A DNA stretch of 51,593 nucleotides. It comes from JBGCEZ01 sp045106735 (GTDB lineage Bacteria; Planctomycetota; Phycisphaerae; Phycisphaerales; SM1A02). Positions 41,592-49,561 of this stretch are shown here, piece by piece. The stretch is from positions 1-51,593 of the forward strand of contig JBGCEZ010000101.1 in assembly GCA_045106735.1 (NCBI GenBank). Reading direction: 5' to 3'. The position numbers were made by a program, and so were the translations under genes. Under the pieces are notes generated by a model that did not search any database, was not told the DNA's origin, and saw only the letters and a program-made list of their open reading frames with translations. The stretch's first letter is position 1, and each line of letters starts with the position of its first letter.

Positions 41592-41700
41592 TTTCGGATG
41601 GTCCGGAGCCATTGGTTGATTTGCCCCGCACGGGTCCCTCCCGGGCTGGTGTCACTCCCGCATTCGTGCGGCGAGACCGTCACCTGCCCCAGAAAGCCAC

Positions 41701-41772
41701 TGGCCCGTGGTGTAATTGGTAACACAGCTGGTTTTGGTCCAGTCGTTCCAAGTTCGAGTCTTGGCGGGCCAG
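41701..41772 (+). tRNA. tRNA-Gln (UUG)
   Basis: A 72-nt cloverleaf. Acceptor TGGCCCG pairs with CGGGCCA, discriminator G; anticodon arm GCTGG TTTTGGT CCAGT gives anticodon TTG; T arm CCAAG TTCGAGT CTTGG. CCA is not encoded. The glmU ATG begins 10 nt after the discriminator base, so the two are almost certainly co-transcribed. Confidence 0.93.
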
Positions 41773-41782
41773 CTTTCTCATT

Positions 41783-42574
41783 ATGCCTGACGCATCTTCC
41801 ACCGACGCGGCCACCCGGCCGCTCGCCGCGATTCTCCTCGCCGCTGGCAAGGGCACCCGAATGCAGAGTGATCTGCCGAAGGTCGTCCATCCGGTTGCCG
41901 ATCGGCCGATGATCCGCTGGGTCATCGACGCCGTCCGGGCGGCCGGCGCGGAGCGCATCATCCTCGTCGTCGGCCACCGGCAAGAAACGGTCCGCGAGGC
42001 CGTGGCCGGAGATGACGCCGACATCACGTACGTGACGCAAGGCGAGCAGCTCGGCACCGGCCACGCAGTGCTGGTGTGCCGCGAGGCCATGGCCGACTTT
42101 GACGGCGATGTGCTCGTACTCGCCGGCGACGGGCCGCTGCTCCGCCCCGACACCATCGAGGCCATGCTCACCCGGCACCGCGGCGGCGACTCGGTTGCGT
42201 CCGCGACCCTCGCCACCAGCGTCGTGGACGATCCCACCGGGTACGGCCGCGTGGTCCGCAGCGACTCCGGCGGGTTCGGCGCGATCGTCGAACACAAGAA
42301 CTGCTCGCCGGAACAGCTGGCCATCTGCGAGATCTACCCGAGCTACGCGTGCTTCGACGCCCACCGCATGTTCGCCCAACTCGATGTGCTCGAGCCTGAC
42401 TCGGTCACCGGCGAGTACTACGTGACCGAACTGCCGGCCATGCTGACCGCCGCCGGCCACGCGGTCGAGGTCGTCGACGCCGTGCCACCACAGGACGTCT
42501 TGTCGATCAACACCCTCGAACAACTCGCGGTGGTGGACGGCATCATGCGGCAACGCCTGGGAGCCGATGCATGA
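41783..42574 (+). CDS. glmU: UDP-N-acetylglucosamine pyrophosphorylase domain (GlmU N-terminal half only)
   Basis: Protein of 263 aa. The nucleotidyltransferase motif LAAGKGTRMQSDLPKVVH, QLGTGHAV, LVLAGDGPLL, DPTGYGRVV and TGEYYVTELPAML are those of GlmU, which makes UDP-GlcNAc from GlcNAc-1-phosphate and UTP. The left-handed beta-helix acetyltransferase domain of bifunctional GlmU (about 200 further residues) is missing: the stop overlaps the prs start. The acetyl transfer must be done by another protein. No ribosome site is visible in the 10-nt leader after the tRNA. The gene symbol is used for the pyrophosphorylase function. Confidence 0.88.
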   Translation: MPDASSTDAATRPLAAILLAAGKGTRMQSDLPKVVHPVADRPMIRWVIDAVRAAGAERIILVVGHRQETVREAVAGDDADITYVTQGEQLGTGHAVLVCREAMADFDGDVLVLAGDGPLLRPDTIEAMLTRHRGGDSVASATLATSVVDDPTGYGRVVRSDSGGFGAIVEHKNCSPEQLAICEIYPSYACFDAHRMFAQLDVLEPDSVTGEYYVTELPAMLTAAGHAVEVVDAVPPQDVLSINTLEQLAVVDGIMRQRLGADA

Positions 42575-43554
42575 GCGCGGCCGATCGCGACCACATCAAG
42601 ATCTTTGCGGGGCGGGCCGGCCGGTCGATGGCCGACCTCATGTGCGAACATCTCGAGATTCCCCCGGCCCGGGCGACGACCGAACCGTTCCCCGACGGTG
42701 AATTGATCGTCAAGCTCGACGAGGACGTGCGCGGACGCGACTGCTTTGTCGTGCAGCCAACCAGCGCGCCGGTCAACACCAACTTGATGGAGCTGTTGAT
42801 CTACATCGACTGCCTCCGCCGGGCCTCGGCCAAGCGCATCACCGCGGTGATTCCGTACTTCGGCTACGCCCGCCAGGATCGCAAGGACGCCGGCCGCGTC
42901 CCGATCACGGCCAAGCTCGTGGCGAACCTGATCACCGCCGCCGGCGCCGATCGCGTGCTCTGCATGGATTTGCACGCGGCCCAGATCCAAGGTTTCTTCG
43001 ACATTCCCGTCGACCACTTGAGCGCCGCGCCCGTCTTCGTCGAGTACTTCCGCAAGATTCGCGATGAACTCGGCGACCTGGTGCTCGTGTCGCCCGACGT
43101 CGGCAACGTCAAGGTCGCCAACATGTACGCCGACTTGCTCGGCGCGGATCTGGCCATCATCGACAAGCGCCGCGAGTCCGGAAGCACCGTCGCCTCCAAG
43201 AGCCTGATCGGCTCGGTCGAGGGCCGCCCGGTGCTCATGGTCGACGACATGATCTCGACCGCCGGCACGATCTGCGAGGCCGCCCGACTCGTCCGCGAAT
43301 ACGGCGCGACCGACGTCTTTGCCGCCGCCACCCATGCGGTCTTCGTCGGCCTGGCCAAGCAGCGGCTCGCGGACGCCCCGTTCCGCCGCATCGTCATCAC
43401 CGACACCATCCCCGAAGACGAACGCCTGGATCCGATCCGGGAACGTCTCGAGGTTCTTTCCACTGCGGTCCTGCTCGGCGAAGCCGTGCACCGCATCCAC
43501 CATGATCAATCCATCTCGGCCTTGTTCCACTCGGCCGGCGGTTTGAAGCGCTGA
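42571..43554 (+). CDS. prs: Ribose-phosphate pyrophosphokinase (PRPP synthetase)
   Basis: Protein of 327 aa. It makes PRPP from ribose-5-phosphate and ATP for nucleotide, His, Trp and NAD synthesis. Motifs: IKIFAGRAGRSMADLM start, VQPTSAPVNTNLMELL, the flexible-loop region FGYARQDRKDAGRVPITAKL, DLHAAQIQGFF, and the PRPP-binding VLMVDDMISTAGTI. Its ATG overlaps the glmU stop by 4 nt (ATGA). Confidence 0.96.
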   Translation: MSAADRDHIKIFAGRAGRSMADLMCEHLEIPPARATTEPFPDGELIVKLDEDVRGRDCFVVQPTSAPVNTNLMELLIYIDCLRRASAKRITAVIPYFGYARQDRKDAGRVPITAKLVANLITAAGADRVLCMDLHAAQIQGFFDIPVDHLSAAPVFVEYFRKIRDELGDLVLVSPDVGNVKVANMYADLLGADLAIIDKRRESGSTVASKSLIGSVEGRPVLMVDDMISTAGTICEAARLVREYGATDVFAAATHAVFVGLAKQRLADAPFRRIVITDTIPEDERLDPIRERLEVLSTAVLLGEAVHRIHHDQSISALFHSAGGLKR

Positions 43555-43608
43555 GTCGGCTGACGCCGCCTTCGTGCAGTTCGTCAAGAGTTCCATAGAG
43601 GTCCACAC

Positions 43609-44238
43609 ATGAGCAGCGAAACCCCCGTCATCTCCTGCGAAGTTCGGGAGCGCACCGGCACCCGATTCGCCCAACGGCTTCGGAAGGCTGGCCGCCTTCC
43701 GGCGACGGTCTACGGACACAAGGAAGCCCCGGTCTCGATCAGCGTCGACTCCAAGTCGATGCTGGCCCACCTGCACCACGGCAACCGCGTGTTTGAACTG
43801 AAGTCTCCGCGCGGCAGCGAGACGGTCCTGGTCAAGGATCTGCAGTTCGGCTACCTGGGCGACAACGTCGTGCACCTGGACTTCGCTCGGGTCAACCTGA
43901 ACGAAGAAGTGAACGTCAACGTCACGCTGAAGTTCATCGGCGAACCCGCTTCGGCCAACCAGGCCGGCGCCGTGGTCAACCACGAAGCCGTCGAGCTCCC
44001 GATCACCTGCACCGTGGCCAACATTCCCGACGAGATCCGCGTGGATCTGACGTCGATGGAAGGCACGGTCCTGACCGCGGGCGAGATCGCGCTCCCGGCC
44101 GGCGTGCAGCTCCACGAAGACGCGGGCATCGCCATCGTCTCGGTGAGCATCGTGGCCGAGGAAGCCGAGGGCGAAGAAGCCGACGCCGCCGGCGACGGAT
44201 CCAGCCCCGACGTCATCGCGGACAAGGATCAGTCCTGA
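43609..44238 (+). CDS. rplY: Large ribosomal subunit protein bL25 (TL5/Ctc form)
   Basis: Protein of 209 aa, the long two-domain form. The N-terminal 5S-rRNA-binding domain (SCEVRERTGTRFAQRLRKAG, RLPATVYGHKEAPV) is followed by the Ctc C-terminal beta domain (NVNVTLKFIGEPASANQAGA, ITCTVANIPDEIRVD) and an acidic tail of about 25 residues. An AGAGG ribosome site lies 8 nt upstream. It overlaps pth (TGATG). Confidence 0.94.
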   Translation: MSSETPVISCEVRERTGTRFAQRLRKAGRLPATVYGHKEAPVSISVDSKSMLAHLHHGNRVFELKSPRGSETVLVKDLQFGYLGDNVVHLDFARVNLNEEVNVNVTLKFIGEPASANQAGAVVNHEAVELPITCTVANIPDEIRVDLTSMEGTVLTAGEIALPAGVQLHEDAGIAIVSVSIVAEEAEGEEADAAGDGSSPDVIADKDQS

Positions 44239-44813
44239 TGAAGCTCGTCGTCGGACTGGGCAATCCCGGACCCGCCTACGAGGCCACCCGTCACAACGTC
44301 GGATTCGACGTGCTTGGTCGCCTTGCGCGACGGCACGCCCCCGGCGAATCGGCGCGGTCTCGTTTTCACTCGGTGCTGATCGAAACGATCATCGGCCCCG
44401 AGAAGGTCCTGCTCATGCAGCCGACGACGTTCATGAACCGCTCCGGCACTTCGGTGTCCGAGGCGGTCAACTTCTACAAGCTCGATCCGGCGGAGGACGT
44501 GCTCGTGGTGGTCGACGACATTGCCTTGCCCTGCGGGAGCTTTCGGCTCCGGGGCTCTGGCAGTGCCGGCGGACACAACGGCCTGTCCGACATCCAGCGT
44601 CGCATCGGCACCGACGCCTTCGCGCGGCTTCGCATTGGGATTGATCGTCCCGGTGAGATTCCGCAGAAGGACTACGTGCTTGGCCGCTTTCGCCCCGACC
44701 AACGCGAGGCCATGGAGCCCGCGCTGGACGAGTGCACCGACGCGGCTGCGTGCTGGGTGACCGAGGGACTCTCGGTCGCCATGAACCGTTTCAATCGCAA
44801 GCAGACGGCCTGA
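44238..44813 (+). CDS. pth: Peptidyl-tRNA hydrolase
   Basis: Protein of 191 aa. It recycles peptidyl-tRNA dropped from ribosomes. Active-site motifs: GLGNPGPAYEATRHNVGFD (Asn and His), QPTTFMNRSGTSV, VVVDDIALPCGS (Asp) and GSAGGHNGLSDIQ. It starts inside the rplY stop, so translation is coupled. Confidence 0.96.
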   Translation: MKLVVGLGNPGPAYEATRHNVGFDVLGRLARRHAPGESARSRFHSVLIETIIGPEKVLLMQPTTFMNRSGTSVSEAVNFYKLDPAEDVLVVVDDIALPCGSFRLRGSGSAGGHNGLSDIQRRIGTDAFARLRIGIDRPGEIPQKDYVLGRFRPDQREAMEPALDECTDAAACWVTEGLSVAMNRFNRKQTA

Positions 44814-44824
44814 GCCGTTCCACC

Positions 44825-44861
44825 CTGACCCCATCGACCACCGGGTCCACCCCGGGGTCAG
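44825..44861 (+). terminator. Hairpin in the pth-rpsF spacer
   Basis: CTGACCCC (44825-44832) pairs with GGGGTCAG (44854-44861) around a 21-nt loop. No T-run, so possibly a processing or attenuation structure. Confidence 0.4.
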
Positions 44862-44900
44862 CCGTGGCACAGTGCTCACGGCCTACGAAGGATTCTTTCC

Positions 44901-45458
44901 ATGTCCGAAAACACCCACATGTACGAGGGGATGTTCCTCTTCCCCCAGTCCGCCGCCGGCAATCTGCAGGAGGCGGCCCAGCACGTCAAGGACCTGCTCG
45001 CTCGCGCTGGCGCCGAGATCGTCTCGTTCGCCAAGTTCGACGAGCGTCGGCTTGCCTACGAGATCAAGGGCAACAAGCGTGGCGTCTACTTCCTGACCTA
45101 CTTCAAGGCCCAGACCGACCGTCTCGTCGGGCTCGACCGTGACTGCAACCTGTCGGAGCAGCTCCTGCGCCACATGGTCCTGCAGTCGGATCTGATCCCC
45201 GCGGACATCATCGCCGCCGCCGACGGCGCCGAGAAGCTCGAGGAAGAGATCAAGAACCGCGGCGACAAGGGCGAGCGCACCGGCCGCCGCGAAGGTTCGC
45301 GCGTCGAGCGCATCGAAGACAAGGAAGCCGCCGCGGCCAAGGAAGCGGCGGAAGCCGAAGCCAACGCCGATGGCGATGCCAACGCGGACGCGGACAAGCC
45401 GGCGGAGAAGCCGGAAGCCGAAGCCGCGGCCGCCGCGCCGGCCGGCGACGCGGGCTGA
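44901..45458 (+). CDS. rpsF: Small ribosomal subunit protein bS6 with long C-terminal extension
   Basis: Protein of 185 aa, against about 95-130 in most bacteria. The S6 domain occupies residues about 6-105 (YEGMFLFPQSAAG, AKFDERRLAYEIKGNKRGVY, DCNLSEQLLRHMVL). The rest is an Ala/Glu/Lys/Asp-rich tail (EAAAAKEAAEAEANADGDAN). AAGGA lies 9 nt before the ATG. Confidence 0.93.
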   Translation: MSENTHMYEGMFLFPQSAAGNLQEAAQHVKDLLARAGAEIVSFAKFDERRLAYEIKGNKRGVYFLTYFKAQTDRLVGLDRDCNLSEQLLRHMVLQSDLIPADIIAAADGAEKLEEEIKNRGDKGERTGRREGSRVERIEDKEAAAAKEAAEAEANADGDANADADKPAEKPEAEAAAAAPAGDAG

Positions 45459-45519
45459 CTCCAGCCGGTCATCGGCGACGGGTGATCCGTCAACGGTGAC
45501 CGCCATGCGATTGCTGATG

Positions 45520-45554
45520 AAGCGGAGTGGGTCCTGAAAGGATTCACTCCGCTT
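45520..45554 (+). terminator. Long hairpin terminator after rpsF
   Basis: AAGCGGAGTGGGTCCT folds on AGGATTCACTCCGCTT with a GAA loop, 16 bp including two G-U pairs. A short T-containing tail (TGTCGT) follows. It separates rpsF from ssb. Confidence 0.7.
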
Positions 45555-45611
45555 TGTCGTGCGCTGGAACGCGGAGCGGCCGGGGAGCCGGCTGGGGGCC
45601 GGATCGGAGCG

Positions 45612-45680
45612 GGGCGTGGGCGGGGCGTGGACGTGAGCGTGAGCGTGGGCGGGGGCGGGGGCGTGGGCGGGGGCGGGGGC
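45612..45680 (+). repeat. G-rich hexanucleotide array (GGGCGT / GTGAGC / GGGGGC)
   Basis: Six-base units drift between GTGAGC, GTGGGC and GGGGGC. Runs of four to five G make it quadruplex-prone. Confidence 0.85.
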
Positions 45681-46057
45681 AATGCCCGGGGGGCAGCGAT
45701 TGGATGACGGGCGGGCCAGTGAGTGGAGCGCGTGGTCGTTGGGACGGCGGGCGGCGGCTCGGTTGGCCGGCCGGACAGTCGGCCACTCGGCCACTCGGCC
45801 GACGGCGATCCGTCGGCAATCGAGTGGACGCACTGACCACTGCCTGTCAGTGGCGCGGACGAAATCCCGCTGCCTCCGCCCGATCGAGGAGAATCCGGTG
45901 GTATCGTGTTCTCCGAACGGAACCCTGACAGGTTCGCGGGCAGCGTGCCCGCCGTCAGCGGATCCGTGTTTCGGGGGACGGCCAGGTTGGGCCAGCCAGA
46001 GCAGGGATTGATCCCTGGCCGCCGCTGGACGCCGGGCCCCACAGTCGGAGTCGCCAA

Positions 46058-46483
46058 ATGGGCAATCTGAACAAGGTCATGTTGATGGGTCGCTTGACCC
46101 GAGACGTCGAGGTTCGCTCGACCCCGGGAGGCCAGGAGGTCGGCACCTTCAGCCTTGCGATCAACCGGGTCTACTACGTCGGCGAGGCCCGCGAGAAGCG
46201 GGAAGAAGTGACGTTCATCGACTGCGAGATGTGGGGCCGCCGGGTCAACGCCCTCGCCCAGTACACGTCCAAGGGCTCGCCGATCTTCATCGAAGGCCGG
46301 CTCAAGCAGGACAGCTGGGAAGACAAGCAGACCGGGCAGAAGCGATCCAAGGTCCTGGTCAGCGTCGAGAACTTCGAGTTCGTCGGCGGCAACGGCGGGG
46401 GCGGAGGCCAAGGTGGCGGCCAGCGATCCGAGCCCGTGGCCGCCGGTTCCGGTGGCGTCACCGGCGACGACATCCCGTTCTGA
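46058..46483 (+). CDS. ssb: Single-stranded DNA-binding protein
   Basis: Protein of 141 aa. It coats ssDNA in replication, repair and recombination. The OB fold spans about 1-108 (NLNKVMLMGRLTRDVEVR, VTFIDCEMWGRRVNALAQY, GSPIFIEGRLKQDSWED). A Gly/Gln-rich linker ends in the conserved acidic tip GDDIPF, which binds SSB partners. A GGAG ribosome site is about 8 nt upstream. Confidence 0.95.
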   Translation: MGNLNKVMLMGRLTRDVEVRSTPGGQEVGTFSLAINRVYYVGEAREKREEVTFIDCEMWGRRVNALAQYTSKGSPIFIEGRLKQDSWEDKQTGQKRSKVLVSVENFEFVGGNGGGGGQGGGQRSEPVAAGSGGVTGDDIPF

Positions 46484-46604
46484 TGCCCGGCCGGGGGGGC
46501 GTATTCGGCGCGCTCTGGGCCATTGACCCAGGGTTCGCCAGCTCCCGGCTTCGGGCCGATGCATCTCTTCGCGTGGCGGGCTCGCCCGCCCGCTCGAGGG
46601 GTCC

Positions 46605-46651
46605 CGTCGGACCGCCGTTTCCGCTACACTGCGGGGCTCGGCGGTCCGACG
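46605..46651 (+). promoter_or_regulatory. 13-bp perfect inverted repeat flanking a -10-like hexamer upstream of rplI
   Basis: CGTCGGACCGCCG (46605-46617) and CGGCGGTCCGACG (46639-46651) are exact inverted repeats around a 21-nt centre that contains TACACT (46625-46630). A second small hairpin, CCGCCTC-GTT-GAGGCGG, is at 46681-46697. It may be an operator or an RNA control structure. Confidence 0.5.
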
Positions 46652-46779
46652 TGGACCGTCTTTCGCTGGGGCCATGACGGCCGCCTCGTTGAGGCGGAGA
46701 TCCGGAATCGCTCCTAACTCTCCTGGCCCGGTCGCCCGCATTTGGCGGACGTCGACCCGGCATACGGAAGGACAGCGGC

Positions 46780-47355
46780 ATGAAGCGTTCAGTTGAACTG
46801 CTCCTGCTCGAATCGGTCGAGAACCTCGGCATCGTCGGCGACGTCGTTCGCGTCAAGGCCGGCTACGCCCGCAACTACCTGCTCCCGATGCAGCTCGCCG
46901 AGTTCCCCTCGGCCGAGAAGATTGAATCGCTGAAGGAAGAGCGTGCCGCCGCTGCGGCCGAGCAGCTGCGCGTCCGTTCGGCCCGCGAATCCCTGCTCGC
47001 CCGCCTCGAAGGCATCACTGTCACGCTCGTTCGCTCCTGCAACGACCGCGGCATCCTGTACGGATCGGTCACCCAGCGTGACATCTCCGACGCCCTGCGT
47101 GAGGCTGGCTACGACGTCGACACCCGTTCGGTGCGTCTGGCCAACGCCATCCGCCGCGTCGGCGAGTACTCCACGCCGATCCAGTTCGAGAAGGACCTGC
47201 GGGTCGAGATTTCCATCACGGTCGAGCCCGACCAGCCGCTTGAAGAGCGTGAAGAGATGGAGATCGATGACGAAGGCAACCTCGTCGAGAAGGCGGCGCC
47301 CGCTGCCGCCCCTGCGGACGCTCCGGCCGAAGCTCCGGCCACCGCTGACGCCTGA
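46780..47355 (+). CDS. rplI: Large ribosomal subunit protein bL9 with C-terminal Ala/Pro tail
   Basis: Protein of 191 aa (about 150 usual). The N-terminal rRNA-binding domain is typical (VELLLLESVENLGIVGDVVR, VKAGYARNYLLP), followed by the long helix (EKIESLKEERAAAAAEQLR) and the C-terminal domain. The tail AAPAADAPAEAP-like is Ala/Pro rich. A strong GGAAGGA ribosome site is 8 nt before the ATG. No rpsR lies between ssb and rplI, unlike the classical rpsF-ssb-rpsR-rplI order. Confidence 0.94.
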   Translation: MKRSVELLLLESVENLGIVGDVVRVKAGYARNYLLPMQLAEFPSAEKIESLKEERAAAAAEQLRVRSARESLLARLEGITVTLVRSCNDRGILYGSVTQRDISDALREAGYDVDTRSVRLANAIRRVGEYSTPIQFEKDLRVEISITVEPDQPLEEREEMEIDDEGNLVEKAAPAAAPADAPAEAPATADA

Positions 47356-47402
47356 TCCGGATTGCACTCCGGCCGACTGGAGTGCACGCTGAAGAACCCA
47401 CG

Positions 47403-47440
47403 ACGGGCCCGGCTTCCAACGGGGAGTCGGGCCCGTTTTT
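47403..47440 (+). terminator. Rho-independent terminator after rplI
   Basis: ACGGGCCCG (47403-47411) pairs with CGGGCCCGT (47428-47436), followed by TTTTCGTTT. A textbook stem plus T-run. Confidence 0.88.
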
Positions 47441-47463
47441 CGTTTGACTCGGAACCACGTCCC

Positions 47464-48132
47464 ATGCGCCTCGACCATCGACATCTTGACCCCCTGGTGC
47501 CAACTGAACGACCGCCGATGGTCATCCTGCTACACGGCTACGGGGCGAACATGGACGACCTTCTCGCGCTCGGGCACGCACTTGATCCACGGCTGCGCGT
47601 CGTGTCGGCCCAGGCTCCGGTGGACCTGTCGATTCACGGCGCCCCGGGCGGCCGGGCTTGGTTCAATCTCTTCATGACGCCGTCGGGCATCGATTTCGAT
47701 CGCGACGAAGCGAGTGAAGCGGTGGAAGCGGCGAGCAGCTTCGTGACCGAAGCCGCCGAGACATACGCCCACGATCCCGCCCAGCTCCACGTCCTTGGGT
47801 TCAGCCAAGGGGCGATGATGGCGCACGCCATGGTGCTCGCTCGCTCGGTGCCGATCACTGGAGCCATGGCCTGCAGCGGCCGGATGATCGAGTCACTCTT
47901 CGAAGCCAAGACCGATACCGACGACTTGGAAGGGTTCCCGATCCTCGTGACCCACGGAAGCCTCGATGAGGTGATTCCGATTTCCTCCGGCCGGGCCATC
48001 CGCGATTGGTACGCAGAGACGCCCGCCGAACTGACGTGGGGCGAGTACGAGATGGGTCATGGCATCGGGCCAGAGTGCATGGCCGACTTGCAGGGCTGGA
48101 TGCGCGGCCGGCTGGGACCGCCCGCGGGTTGA
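47464..48132 (+). CDS. Phospholipase/carboxylesterase, alpha/beta-hydrolase
   Basis: Protein of 222 aa. Features are VILLHGYGANMDDL (oxyanion region), nucleophile Ser in VLGFSQGAMMAHAM, acid Asp in ILVTHGSLDEVIP and His in YEMGHGIGPE. It belongs to the small esterase family related to YpfH and acyl-protein thioesterases; substrate unknown. ATG 47464 is chosen: the frame extends upstream across the rplI terminator, which cannot be coding. Confidence 0.88.
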   Translation: MRLDHRHLDPLVPTERPPMVILLHGYGANMDDLLALGHALDPRLRVVSAQAPVDLSIHGAPGGRAWFNLFMTPSGIDFDRDEASEAVEAASSFVTEAAETYAHDPAQLHVLGFSQGAMMAHAMVLARSVPITGAMACSGRMIESLFEAKTDTDDLEGFPILVTHGSLDEVIPISSGRAIRDWYAETPAELTWGEYEMGHGIGPECMADLQGWMRGRLGPPAG

Positions 48133-48186
48133 GTCCTCCGAGAGCGGATGGGCGCCGCGAGTCGGCCGGGGCCAACGTGGCACGCA

Positions 48187-48213
48187 GAGCGATCAGAGCG
48201 ATCAGAGCGATCG
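48187..48213 (+). repeat. 9-bp repeat GAGCGATCA x 3
   Basis: Three head-to-tail units between the esterase and folE2. Confidence 0.8.
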
Positions 48214-48381
48214 GGACGGCACCCCCGGGTCCCACCGAGGGGCGGCCGCCCGCGCCGCGGCCTCGAGGATCACTTCGTCGCCTCACGCCTCAACCGGCGC
48301 GTCGATCCCTCGGTCGACCAGTTCGACAAACACCGAAAATCGGCCCTGGGAAAGCCCCAGCCTCCGACATACGTCAGGGAT

Positions 48382-48409
48382 TTGATCGCGGGGATCTCCC
48401 GCCTACCAT
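48382..48409 (+). promoter_or_regulatory. Promoter candidate of folE2
   Basis: TTGATC (48382-48387), 16-nt spacer, TACCAT (48404-48409). The leader to the GTG at 48500 would be about 85 nt. Confidence 0.5.
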
Positions 48410-48499
48410 GGTGCTCCGAAAGCGGGTGGATGCGTCCAGAGAGGGCGACCGCCACCCCTCCCCGAATCTGCCGGCCCTCCGCCGACCGAAAGGACACGT

Positions 48500-49333
48500 G
48501 TGTCGATCAGCTCACCCAACCCAGGCACGCTGGGAACCTCGCAGCGCGCTCTCCCCGACGTGCAGGGCGAAGTCGATCATCGCCGCATCGCGATCAACAA
48601 GGTGGGCGTCAGCAACGTCCGCTACCCGATCCAAGTGTCCACCGCCGCCGGCGGCATGATGCCCACGGTGGCGACCGCCGACATGCTGGTCTCGCTGCCC
48701 GCCGATCGGAAGGGCACCCACATGAGCCGGTTCCTGGAGGTGCTCTCGGAGTACGCCTCCCACGTGGATCCGGCCCGGGCTCTGGAACTTTGCCGCGAGA
48801 TGCGCGATCGACTCAATGCCGACGACGCGTTCCTGACCCTGGCGTTCCCGTACTTCATCAACAAGCTCGCGCCGGTCACCCAGAAGGCGGGCCTGGTTGA
48901 GTATGACGTGCGCATCGAAGCCGAGAGCCACGCCAACCACGATGAACTGACGCTCCACGTTGCGGCGGCGGCCACCAGCCTCTGTCCGTGCTCGAAGGAG
49001 ATCAGCGAGTTCGGCGCCCACAATCAGCGGTGCCGCATCGAAGCGGCGATCAAGTTCGAGGGCTCGATGTTGATCGAGGACGTTGCGGAGATCCTCGAAT
49101 CGTCGGCCAGCTGCGAGGTGTACTCGGTCCTCAAGCGGCCCGACGAGAAGTTCGTCACCGAAGAGGCGTACAAGAATCCCAAGTTCGTCGAAGACATCGT
49201 CCGCGATCTGGCCACCGCGCTCGATCACGATGAACGGGTCACGTGGTACTCGATCTCGAGCGAGAACTACGAATCGATCCACGGGCACAACGCGTTCGCC
49301 CGGATCGTGAACGACAAGCGCTCCAGCGACTGA
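48500..49333 (+). CDS. folE2: GTP cyclohydrolase FolE2 (type IB)
   Basis: Protein of 277 aa. It converts GTP to dihydroneopterin triphosphate, the first step of folate (and queuosine) synthesis. Motifs: DRKGTHMSRFLEVL, SLCPCSKEISEFGAHNQR (active-site Cys and His region) and EEAYKNPKFVEDIVRDLA. FolE2 enzymes can use metals other than zinc. The GTG at 48500 has AGGA 5 nt upstream. Confidence 0.94.
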   Translation: MSISSPNPGTLGTSQRALPDVQGEVDHRRIAINKVGVSNVRYPIQVSTAAGGMMPTVATADMLVSLPADRKGTHMSRFLEVLSEYASHVDPARALELCREMRDRLNADDAFLTLAFPYFINKLAPVTQKAGLVEYDVRIEAESHANHDELTLHVAAAATSLCPCSKEISEFGAHNQRCRIEAAIKFEGSMLIEDVAEILESSASCEVYSVLKRPDEKFVTEEAYKNPKFVEDIVRDLATALDHDERVTWYSISSENYESIHGHNAFARIVNDKRSSD

Positions 49334-49410
49334 CGCCCGGGGCCCACGACGCGCCAGCAAAGGAATGCTCATGCGTTCCGGCACACATGCCGGCGCCGCG
49401 AAGAAACGCT

Positions 49411-49450
49411 CGCCCCCGCGCTGACGCCCACCCGCGCCATCGCGGGGGCG
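49411..49450. terminator. Terminator between folE2 and hutI
   Basis: CGCCCCCGCG and CGCGGGGGCG form a 10-bp stem around a 20-nt loop. The + strand continues TTGTTG and the - strand continues AGCGTTTCTT, so it may serve both convergent genes. Confidence 0.65.
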
Positions 49451-49561
49451 TTGTTGCACGTGGACGTGGCGAGCATCGAACGTCGAGGTCGACGTTCACC
49501 ATCGATGGTGGCCGGTGGTCAGATTTCCGAGCCCACCCAGCGCGCCCCCTGAGACCGCAGA

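Larger units (their letters stand above)
41099..41700. other. Spacer upstream of tRNA-Gln with promoter and structured segment
   Basis: About 600 nt with no convincing gene. It holds a promoter-like pair at 41375-41402, several local inverted repeats and a tight hairpin at 41574-41591. Open frames on both strands run into the tRNA or glmU and are not accepted. Confidence 0.5.
45459..46057. other. rpsF-ssb spacer
   Basis: About 600 nt with the terminator and the hexanucleotide array. rpsF and ssb are usually adjacent in bacteria; here this spacer intervenes. No gene was recognised in it. Confidence 0.6.
48133..48499. other. Spacer upstream of folE2
   Basis: About 370 nt with a 9-bp repeat (48187-48213) and the folE2 promoter candidate. 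No Zur box or known riboswitch was recognised. Confidence 0.5.

Noticed and set aside
41499..41912. A 137-aa + frame crossing tRNA-Gln
   Set aside because: It translates the tRNA and continues out of frame into glmU.
41129..42553. A 474-aa - strand frame over tRNA-Gln and glmU
   Set aside because: It runs through a tRNA gene and opposite a well-supported glmU; no motifs.
46523..46717. A 64-aa + frame between ssb and rplI, tested as rpsR
   Set aside because: It lacks the bS18 core motifs and consists largely of the inverted repeat region.
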